Positions 11,322 to 17,432 of a stretch of 17,432 nt of DNA are shown in pieces. Under the pieces are notes generated by a model, which saw only the letters and a program-made list of their open reading frames with translations, was not told the origin of the DNA and ran no database searches. Both the position numbers and the translations under genes were made by a program. The stretch spans positions 1 through 17,432 of the forward strand of contig CAZAQS010000091.1 in NCBI GenBank assembly GCA_964486825.1, in the 5' to 3' direction. Numbering within the stretch: position 1 is the first letter of the stretch; each line of letters starts with the position of its first letter. This DNA is from CAZAQS01 sp964486825. Its GTDB lineage: Bacteria; Chloroflexota; Anaerolineae; Anaerolineales; UBA4823.

Positions 11322-14048
11322 ATGTTTTCTGCCATCCGCCGTGACCTGGGTTTGCAACTGCTAGGCCTCTATCTACTCTTTGTAGGCCCTGTTGTGCTTG
11401 GGTCGCTTTATTTTGACTATTACACTTCTCAACGCTTACAGGCAGATGTAAAAGCCTCTGACCTGGCCCTGGCGCGGGCAATCGCTGAAGAGACCAATAC
11501 GGTCATCGATGGGGCTCTCCAAGCCGTTCGCCAGTTAGCAACCTACCCGGCCGTGATCGAATCGAATACCTCGGGAATGGAAGAATTATTCCGGGTACTC
11601 CTGAACGTCAGGCCGGATGTCAATTTGATCTACAGGCTGGATGAAAATGGGACAATGGTCTACCATTACCCTCCTGGGCCTGGAACGACCGTCGGTTGGG
11701 ACTTTTCGCACCGCGATTACTTCCAACAAGCCTTGACCACCCGAAACCCTATACTCTCACAAGGTCGCATCTCTCCAACAACAGAACAACCTGTAGCCAC
11801 CGCGGTTTCATCGATTTGGAGCTCAGATGGGAAATTCCTGGGCTTAGTGGGCACCAATATCAAGCTCCAGACCATCAGCCACACTTTAGCAGCCATTGCA
11901 GCGGAGCATCGCCCGGAAGAAGGCTTTAATGTCGTAATTTTAGATGTGGCAGGCAATATCATCGCGCATCCCAACCCCAGCTTTCTGCTGACAAGTCTCA
12001 ACGAAGAGTTATCCACGGTAACGAAATCCGTTCTCTCGGGCCAGTCGGGCAACTTGATCGATCGTGATGAAAATAATAAGGAGATGCTGTACAGCTTTGT
12101 GCCGATTTCACGTTCCAGATGGGGTGTAATTGTCAGCCGCCCAATCCAGGCTGCTTTCACCACACCGCGTTATCTGCACCAGGGGGTGATCATCTCCATT
12201 ACCATCTTCATGGTCATCGGGCTTTTCTTCTGGTTAGCGCTCTCACGCCAGGTGTTAAGGCCTTTAGAGCGCTTGGGCTCATTCAGCCAGACAATCGGTT
12301 TGGATGATAACATGCCTTTCGAAGAGCGTAAGGGAATGAAAGCCCTTTCTAAACGCTCTGACCAGATTGGGGACCTTTGCCGCAGTTTGGTAAGGATGGA
12401 AAGCTCTATAGCCGCTCGCTTGAAAGAGCTTTCCACGCTCCTTGATACCAGCGCAGCCGTCGTGTCTTCCCTCGATTCGAATGTCTTACTTCACCTGATC
12501 CTCGAGCAGGTAGAGAGACTCATGGGCATCGAGCGCTGTACTATCGTCGCACTGGACGAGCAGGAAGGACTGTTCCGGGTAAAAGCAAGCCGTGGTCTTT
12601 CCCAGCAATATGCAGAGATGCTCACAATCGATCCGGCAGGGCCGCTCTCCGTTACGATTCTGGCAATCAAATCGGGGATGCCGGTTCAAATCAGCGACAC
12701 CGAGCAGGACCAGAGCTTTCCCGCCGTGCGGTCCAGGGCACGCAAAGAGGGCTACCGTTCATTGCTGGCAGTTCCCTTGCAAACCTTGCATGCTCCTGCC
12801 TCCGCTCTTGTTGTGTACAGGCCTGATCCACATACATTTACAGAAAGCGAGATCAACCTGCTCACAAATTTCGCAAACCATGCGGCTATGGCGATCGAAA
12901 ACGCTGCCTTATATGCAAGCAGTGATATGCGTCTCCAAGAACAGACCCGGCGGCTGGAAGCCTTGATCCAGTCCCTACAAGATGGGTTAATACTTGAGGA
13001 CTTACAAGGAAGAGTGGTCTATGCCAACCGCCGGATCAGCGACATCGTCTCGCTTTCGCCAGAAGACACCGGTGAAGCCAGTGTAGATAAACTGATCGAA
13101 CGGATCATATCCCTTTCAGAAGACCCACAAAAAACCAGGACCGATTTGCAGTCTGTTTTACTCAAACGAGGCCAACGCAGCATCGGAATCAAAATCCATG
13201 GAGAAAGGTCTCCCCAATACCTCAATTTGAAGATATTCGATGTAACCGACTCGCAGGGCATGCTCTTAGGAAGAGGACATATCTTACAGGATATCACCCG
13301 GGCGACGGAATTAGACCGCATGAAATCGAGCCTGATATCTACAGTCTCGCACGAGCTGCGCACTCCTTTAGCAGCTATTAAAGGCTACGCTACCACCCTC
13401 CTGGCGGAGGATGTCCAATGGGACCCGGATTCCGAGCGTGAATTCCTCCAGGTCATCTCCAACGAGACCGACCGCCTGAGCAAGTTGGTAGATGATCTCC
13501 TGGATATGTCCCGCATTGAAGCCGGCAATCTTTTGGTCTCCAAAGTTCAATGCAGCCTGAGAGACCTGGTACTACAGGCTGTTGAAAAATCTCACCCTTG
13601 CCCTAAAGAACGGCTGCACCTGGACCTGCCATCCAGCTTACCCCCGAGCTTCGCTGACCCCCAACGTTTCGAAGTCGTCCTACGCAAGATTATCGATAAC
13701 GCAGTTAAATATGCCGGTGAAGATTCGCCTATCTATGTTTCCGGCAGGGTCCTCAGTGACAGGATGGTCGTGCGTATCCAGGATGAAGGGCCAGGGATAC
13801 CCATGGAGTTCAGCCAGCGGGTGTTCGACAGGTTCTTCCGGATCGGAAATTCGCTGACTTCACCCGCAACCGGCGCCGGATTGGGACTTGCCATCGCCCG
13901 GGGCTTTATCCGTGCCCACGGTGGGGAGATTTGGCTCGAGCCCTCATCGAAAGGGACCTGTGTAGCTTTCTCAATCCCGTTATCTGCAGGGCAGGAACGA
14001 GCCGAATCCGGCGAAGCCCAGGTTGTTGGTGAGGAGGCAGCAGCGTGA
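11322..14048 (+). CDS. dCACHE-HAMP-GAF-PAS sensor histidine kinase
   Basis: A 908-residue membrane-bound histidine kinase. The first span is at residues about 10-31. An extracytoplasmic dCACHE domain follows (about 35-280), with a FSHRDYFQQAL segment and DENGTMVYHYP and LDVAGNIIAHPN strands. The second span is at about 287-306, then a HAMP linker (about 305-365), a GAF domain (about 375-535) and a PAS domain starting near 550 (LEALIQSLQDGLILEDLQG). The dimerisation/phospho-acceptor helix has His677 in SHELRTP. The ATP-binding domain shows the N box near 785-797 (LRKIIDNAVKYA), DEGPGIP near 820 and GAGLGLAIARG near 850. A GGGAG precedes ATG 11322. The gene overlaps its partner regulator by 4 bp. 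It has the RDYF form rather than the R-x-W-[YF] form of the characterised amino-acid dCACHE motif, so the ligand is open. Confidence 0.93.
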   Translation: MFSAIRRDLGLQLLGLYLLFVGPVVLGSLYFDYYTSQRLQADVKASDLALARAIAEETNTVIDGALQAVRQLATYPAVIESNTSGMEELFRVLLNVRPDVNLIYRLDENGTMVYHYPPGPGTTVGWDFSHRDYFQQALTTRNPILSQGRISPTTEQPVATAVSSIWSSDGKFLGLVGTNIKLQTISHTLAAIAAEHRPEEGFNVVILDVAGNIIAHPNPSFLLTSLNEELSTVTKSVLSGQSGNLIDRDENNKEMLYSFVPISRSRWGVIVSRPIQAAFTTPRYLHQGVIISITIFMVIGLFFWLALSRQVLRPLERLGSFSQTIGLDDNMPFEERKGMKALSKRSDQIGDLCRSLVRMESSIAARLKELSTLLDTSAAVVSSLDSNVLLHLILEQVERLMGIERCTIVALDEQEGLFRVKASRGLSQQYAEMLTIDPAGPLSVTILAIKSGMPVQISDTEQDQSFPAVRSRARKEGYRSLLAVPLQTLHAPASALVVYRPDPHTFTESEINLLTNFANHAAMAIENAALYASSDMRLQEQTRRLEALIQSLQDGLILEDLQGRVVYANRRISDIVSLSPEDTGEASVDKLIERIISLSEDPQKTRTDLQSVLLKRGQRSIGIKIHGERSPQYLNLKIFDVTDSQGMLLGRGHILQDITRATELDRMKSSLISTVSHELRTPLAAIKGYATTLLAEDVQWDPDSEREFLQVISNETDRLSKLVDDLLDMSRIEAGNLLVSKVQCSLRDLVLQAVEKSHPCPKERLHLDLPSSLPPSFADPQRFEVVLRKIIDNAVKYAGEDSPIYVSGRVLSDRMVVRIQDEGPGIPMEFSQRVFDRFFRIGNSLTSPATGAGLGLAIARGFIRAHGGEIWLEPSSKGTCVAFSIPLSAGQERAESGEAQVVGEEAAA

Positions 14049-14737
14049 GCAAGCTTACGGTATTGATCGTAGACGACGAAAAATCCCTGCGAGATTTTAT
14101 GCGTCGAAACCTTGAGGTGCGCCAGTTCAACGTCCTGACAGCGGCGAATGGCCTGGAGGCTCTCGCTATCTTCAATACGCATTTGATTGACCTTGTAATC
14201 CTGGATGTCATGATGCCCAATATGGACGGGTTGGAAACTTTGCGGCGGATCCGCCAGATCTCCCTGGTACCCGTTATCGTCTTATCGGCTCTGGGGGAAG
14301 AGAATGATAAGGTGCAAGCCCTTAACCTGGGGGCAGACGATTATCTTACCAAGCCCTTTGGTGTAAGCGAACTGTTAGCCCGGATCAGCGCAGTCCTTCG
14401 CAGAGCCAAGTGGGTGGAACCGGTAAGCTCGACTGAACGCCTGGTGCGTGGGGAAATTACCGCTGACCTGGAGCAGCATCTGGTGACCGTGCGGGGTGAT
14501 CCGGTCGAGCTGACGCCTACTGAATTCAGCCTGCTGCTTTATCTAATGCAAAACACTGGCAAGGTCCTGCCCCACCAGGCGATTCTGCAAAATGTTTGGG
14601 GACAAGAGTACGGGGGGGAGACAGAATACCTGCGTGTATATATAGGCCGGTTGCGGCAGAAGCTAGAAAAAGACCCTGCCAACCCACACTATTTGATAAC
14701 CGAGCGGGGGATTGGCTACTCATTCCAGGTAAACTAG
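14045..14737 (+). CDS. OmpR/PhoB-family response regulator, partner of the kinase
   Basis: A 230-residue regulator starting at GTG 14045, which shares GTGA with the kinase stop codon; GAGGAGG about 9 bases upstream supports this start. The receiver has Asp10/Asp11, Asp54 in ILDVMMP, Ser81 and Lys103. A short linker leads to an OmpR-type winged helix (about 130-230) with LTPTEFSLLLYLMQNTGKVL, the recognition helix YLRVYIGRLRQKL and the wing ITERGIGYSFQVN. Architecture and length are canonical, unlike the longer orphan regulator at 3304. It is almost certainly phosphorylated by the upstream kinase. The uptake operon 237 bp downstream is the obvious candidate target. Confidence 0.94.
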   Translation: MSKLTVLIVDDEKSLRDFMRRNLEVRQFNVLTAANGLEALAIFNTHLIDLVILDVMMPNMDGLETLRRIRQISLVPVIVLSALGEENDKVQALNLGADDYLTKPFGVSELLARISAVLRRAKWVEPVSSTERLVRGEITADLEQHLVTVRGDPVELTPTEFSLLLYLMQNTGKVLPHQAILQNVWGQEYGGETEYLRVYIGRLRQKLEKDPANPHYLITERGIGYSFQVN

Positions 14738-14809
14738 GCTTTTCTTACAATCCGCAGAAGCAAAACCAAATTTATTCGACCAAGCATTCGGCAGTTCGCC
14801 CATTCAACC

Positions 14810-14932
14810 TACCTTCAATGGAAAGGTATGATCAGCGAATTGCCGTTTTTACGGTATTTTTACATTTACCCGCGCTGATTTAGCATTTTTTTGTCCTTGG
14901 TTCATAAAATCATACCATGGGCAGTTTTGCCC
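14810..14932 (+). promoter_or_regulatory. Structured leader with competing helices before the uptake operon
   Basis: Four pairings can be read. TACCTT (14810-14815) pairs AAGGTA (14823-14828). GGTATGAT (14825-14832) pairs ATCATACC (14909-14916). ATCAGCG (14831-14837) pairs CGCTGAT (14873-14879). GGGCA (14919-14923) pairs TGCCC (14928-14932). The first two share bases and exclude each other, and the second overlaps the third by two bases. This could be an attenuator-like leader or only the read-through end of the kinase operon. No good promoter for the downstream gene is evident in the gap. Confidence 0.35.
14831..14892 (+). terminator. Terminator-like structure after the response regulator
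   Basis: ATCAGCG (14831-14837) pairs with CGCTGAT (14873-14879), enclosing a small CCGT/ACGG hairpin. TTAGCA and a run of seven T (14886-14892) follow. It sits about 95 bp after the regulator's stop codon. The large loop makes it atypical for an intrinsic terminator. Confidence 0.45.
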
Positions 14933-14973
14933 TACCGCTACTCTCTTACCAGACAAAAATGAAGGAGGAAGTC

Positions 14974-16299
14974 ATGAAACGGACCATAACCTATTTTAGT
15001 ATGCTCCTACTGGTACTCAGCTTACTTCTCTCAGCCTGCGCCCAAGCGCAACCGGAACCGCAAGCACAACCGGCCGCGCCGGCTGCCGCCGAAGTAGAAG
15101 CTCCGGCGCCAGCAGAGGTAAAAGAGACAACTGCCATCATCGGGTTCACCGCATCTCAGACTGGCTCCCTCAATGTAGAGTCCATCCGGCAAATTAATGG
15201 ATTGAATTTGTGGATGGAACATGTTAACGGAGCGGGAGGGGTGCAGCTGGCGGATGGGAGCATGGTCAAATTCGAATCGCGCTTCTATGACGATGAATCG
15301 AACAAGGACAGGGTGCAAGAGCTGTATACTCGCCTGGCAACCGAGGACGATGCCACCTTCATGATCAGCCCCTACTCTAGCGGGCTTGCAGATGCTTCGG
15401 CGGTTATTGCCGAGCAGTACGGGAAGATCCTGATCACGACCGGGGCAGCATCAGACAGCACTTACCAGAAGAGCTACACGTTGGTCTACCAGGCCTATAC
15501 ACCAGCCAGCAAATATTTGACCGGTGCTGTCGATTTACTTATGGATACCGACCCTTCTGTCAAGAAGATCGCCATCGTGCATGAGAATGACAAGTTTTCC
15601 ACAGACGTATCCACCGCCCTTAACGAATATGCCCTGGCCCAGGGATACGAGGTAGTCCTGTTCGAAGGCTACGATTCCGCGACGACAGATTTTGGCCCGT
15701 TCATCAACAAGATCCAGCAGACCGCTCCTGACGCGATCATGGGAGGGGGACATTTTCAGGACGGGACCACCTTCGCCAAACAGCTGTTCGAGAAAAAGAT
15801 CCCGGTGAAATTCGCCGCCATCCTGGTAGCTCCCCCCGAGCCCACCTTCGCAGAACTTGGTGATGCTGCCGTGGGCATCATCGGCCCGAGCCAATGGGAA
15901 CCCCTGGCGGCATTCACCCAACAGGCAGCCCAGGAAGCGGGAATCGAGTGGTACGGGCTGACTGGAGAGGAATTCGTCAACAATTACCAGGCAAGCTATT
16001 CCGAAGAACCTTCTTATCACTCGGCAGGCGGGTATATCGCCGGGCTGATCTTGCAGAAGGCCATCGAGGAAGCCGGGACACTGGATACACAGGCTGTCAA
16101 AGCAGCCCTGGATTCAATGGATATCTTGACCTTCTTTGGCCATATCAACTTTGATACCAGCCCTGAGAACCACGGACTCCAGAGAGGCCATTCGATGGTC
16201 TACATCCAATGGAACAAGAATTCAGCCGGTGTACTGGAGAAACAGGTCGTATGGCCAGCAGAGGGCAAGACAGCCAGCATTCTATATCCAATACGGTAA
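14974..16299 (+). CDS. LivJ/LivK-type substrate-binding lipoprotein of an ABC importer
   Basis: A 441-residue extracytoplasmic binding protein of the branched-chain amino acid/amide importer class (type I periplasmic-binding fold, Peripla_BP_6-like). The signal peptide MKRTITYFSMLLLVLSLLLS ends in lipobox LSAC with Cys22, so the mature protein is lipid-anchored. A flexible Ala/Pro/Gln/Glu linker (about 23-50) precedes lobe 1 (AIIGFTASQTGS, then the ISPYSSGLADASAVIAEQ ligand-site region). Lobe 2 follows (KKIAIVHENDKFSTDV, then DAIMGGGHFQDG). The start is ATG 14974 with an ideal AAGGAGG; an in-frame ATG at 14917 would spoil the signal peptide. The class binds branched-chain or aromatic amino acids, amides, urea and others; the ligand is unknown. 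It is the first gene of the uptake operon and is followed by a long hairpin. Confidence 0.93.
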   Translation: MKRTITYFSMLLLVLSLLLSACAQAQPEPQAQPAAPAAAEVEAPAPAEVKETTAIIGFTASQTGSLNVESIRQINGLNLWMEHVNGAGGVQLADGSMVKFESRFYDDESNKDRVQELYTRLATEDDATFMISPYSSGLADASAVIAEQYGKILITTGAASDSTYQKSYTLVYQAYTPASKYLTGAVDLLMDTDPSVKKIAIVHENDKFSTDVSTALNEYALAQGYEVVLFEGYDSATTDFGPFINKIQQTAPDAIMGGGHFQDGTTFAKQLFEKKIPVKFAAILVAPPEPTFAELGDAAVGIIGPSQWEPLAAFTQQAAQEAGIEWYGLTGEEFVNNYQASYSEEPSYHSAGGYIAGLILQKAIEEAGTLDTQAVKAALDSMDILTFFGHINFDTSPENHGLQRGHSMVYIQWNKNSAGVLEKQVVWPAEGKTASILYPIR

Positions 16300-16302
16300 G
16301 CA

Positions 16303-16358
16303 ACTCCCACCGCTAGAGCTCGAGGGACAGGATTTAAATCCTATCCCTCGAGGGGAGT
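16303..16358 (+). repeat. Intercistronic palindrome between binding protein and permease
   Basis: A 34-bp palindrome at 16319-16352 has arms CTCGAGGGA-C-AGGATTT and AAATCCT-A-TCCCTCGAG, with one mismatch and no loop to speak of. Outer ACTCCC (16303-16308) and GGGAGT (16353-16358) extend it past a 10-nt one-sided bulge. No T-run follows, so it is more likely an mRNA-stabilising or processing hairpin than a terminator. The position is classic for keeping binding protein in excess of permease. Confidence 0.8.
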
Positions 16359-16380
16359 CAACGACAGAAGGAGGATTTTT

Positions 16381-17235
16381 ATGCTGCCTTTTATCATAGA
16401 CGGCTTGCTGCTCGGTTTTGTATACGGTATAGCCGCGATGGGACTAACCTTGATCTGGGGAGTAATGAACGTCATCAACCTGGCGCATGGGCCGATCATC
16501 GCTCTGGGCAGTTTTGGGGTTTATTTCCTGTTTACCGGTGTGTTCAACATGAATCCCTACCTGGCGCTGTTCTTTGTGGCTGCTGGCGGCCTGGTTTTGG
16601 GGATGCTCATCTATGTAGTGGCAATCCGGCGCGTGATCGATGCCCCCCACCTATCCACTCTACTGGCCACATTTTCGATCAATATGATCATCATTGGCCT
16701 GGGCACCCGCTACTTCTCTACCACGCCTCGCACGCTTCCGGATTTCAGCATGAGCAGCTATACCTTCGGGACATTCACGATCTTGGGTACAAGACTTGTA
16801 GCTGCACTGGCAGCTATCCTGGTGACTGGCGCTCTGTACCTCTTCCTTTACCGCACAACACCTGGAAAATTTGTCCGGGCGGTAGCCAATAACCGCACGG
16901 CAGCCGAGTTGATGGGCATACCCTCTCACCGGGTTTTGGCATTGAGCTTTGGCCTGGGTACAATGCTGGCTGCGATCTCAGGAGGCCTCATCGCTACTTT
17001 CTTCCCATTCACCATTCTTTCAGGTGGCACCTACGAGCTGAAAAGTTTTGTGATCGGTGTCCTGGGTGGCTTAGGCAACCCGCTCGGAGCGCTGGCAGGC
17101 GGCCTGATCTTAGGAACGGCAGAAGGCATCATCCCCTTCATCATGCGCACCAGCTGGGTGCCGGTATTGGAGTTTGGCCTTTTCGTCCTGATCCTGCTGG
17201 TCCGGCCCAACGGCCTCTTTGGAGCTAAGAAATGA
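16381..17235 (+). CDS. livH: LivH-type branched-chain amino acid ABC permease
   Basis: A 284-residue inner-membrane permease of the LivH family. The opening MLPFIIDGLLLGFVYGIAAMG, then GLTLIWGVMNVINLAHGPII, is diagnostic. The cytoplasmic loop that couples to the ATPases reads RTTPGKFVRAVANNRTAAELMGI. The last segments include SFVIGVLGGLGNPLGALAGG and the RPNGLFG tail. About eight hydrophobic segments are visible, and length is normal. GGAGG lies 6-7 bases before ATG 16381. It overlaps the next gene in ATGA. It pairs with LivM to form the channel; ATPase genes (LivG, LivF) would be expected beyond the window. Confidence 0.95.
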   Translation: MLPFIIDGLLLGFVYGIAAMGLTLIWGVMNVINLAHGPIIALGSFGVYFLFTGVFNMNPYLALFFVAAGGLVLGMLIYVVAIRRVIDAPHLSTLLATFSINMIIIGLGTRYFSTTPRTLPDFSMSSYTFGTFTILGTRLVAALAAILVTGALYLFLYRTTPGKFVRAVANNRTAAELMGIPSHRVLALSFGLGTMLAAISGGLIATFFPFTILSGGTYELKSFVIGVLGGLGNPLGALAGGLILGTAEGIIPFIMRTSWVPVLEFGLFVLILLVRPNGLFGAKK

Positions 17236-17432
17236 AAGCATTCCGGAATATCGGCGCACGAATCAATCATGCCCGCCCGGCTGCCCCACCCAAACCCGTT
17301 CACGCCTGGCTGAACCCAGGGCTGTGGGTTACCATCGCGATTGTATTGGGGTTAAGCCTGTGGCCGGCACTAACCCAAGCGGCGGCGGCCAGGGAAGTCT
17401 TATTTACGATGCTCTTGTCCATCGTGCTCGCT
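17232..17432 (+). CDS. livM: LivM-type ABC permease, N-terminal fragment (cut by window edge)
   Basis: Only 67 codons are present. ATG 17232 overlaps the livH stop as ATGA, indicating translational coupling. The fragment has a basic, Pro-rich cytoplasmic N-terminus (about 1-30), a first membrane span (LWVTIAIVLGLSLWPALT) and the beginning of a second (EVLFTMLLSIVLA). Position directly after livH and the two spans fit LivM, which usually has about 300 or more residues. The truncation is only the end of the window. Confidence 0.85.
   Translation, partial: MKAFRNIGARINHARPAAPPKPVHAWLNPGLWVTIAIVLGLSLWPALTQAAAAREVLFTMLLSIVLA

Noticed and set aside
14917..14973. Upstream ATG extension of the binding lipoprotein
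   Set aside because: Adds 19 residues before a perfect lipoprotein signal peptide, lacks a ribosome binding site, and overlaps a hairpin.
1..17432. CRISPR arrays, insertion sequences, integrase or phage genes, defence islands
   Set aside because: No regularly spaced repeats, transposase-like motifs, terminal inverted repeats or target duplications were seen, and no attachment-site duplication of the tRNA-Thr 3' end is evident.

Overview
The window looks like chromosomal DNA of a Chloroflexota bacterium, probably an Anaerolineae-like lineage. That is an inference from protein style (an AidB-like acyl-CoA dehydrogenase, an MshA-like GT4 glycosyltransferase, a LivJ/LivK-type lipoprotein with an Ala/Pro/Gln/Glu linker), moderate GC and a tRNA gene without encoded CCA. 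I see no insertion sequence, phage gene, CRISPR array or plasmid module. All genes but one run on the + strand.

Layout. Positions 1-464 hold no convincing complete gene, but carry inverted repeats ahead of an acyl-CoA dehydrogenase (465-2111) and a coupled small membrane protein (2092-2475). An OsmC-type thiol peroxidase (2641-3066) follows, preceded by a possible leader ORF. Then come two related regulators: an orphan response regulator with an NtrC-like receiver and an OmpR-type winged helix (3304-4104), and a 118-residue protein that is only that winged helix (4297-4653). A strong terminator separates them from a PoxB-like thiamine-diphosphate enzyme (4809-6452). The only clear reverse-strand gene, a glycosyltransferase (6449-7693), converges on it, and the two stop codons overlap.

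A tRNA-Thr(CGT) gene with its own promoter and terminator (7724-7933) starts the next block. After it come uridine kinase (apparently leaderless), a cyclophilin, a VTT/DedA-type membrane protein, an M20 dipeptidase, a dCACHE-HAMP-GAF-PAS histidine kinase and its OmpR-type partner regulator. Gaps in this block are 27-110 bp and the last pair overlaps, so part or all of it may be co-transcribed. The window ends in a branched-chain-amino-acid-type ABC uptake cassette: binding lipoprotein (14974-16299), LivH permease (16381-17235) and the start of LivM (17232 to the edge).

How it fits together. The kinase/regulator pair lies directly upstream of the uptake operon, which suggests ligand sensing coupled to transport. 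The leader between them holds competing RNA helices, and a long palindrome separates the binding-protein gene from the permease gene, a usual place for lowering permease output. The least ordinary features are the regulator/receiver-less paralogue pair with its control regions and the structured leader of the uptake operon. Most of the rest is ordinary metabolism and housekeeping. No sequence search was possible, so family assignments rest on motif reading.
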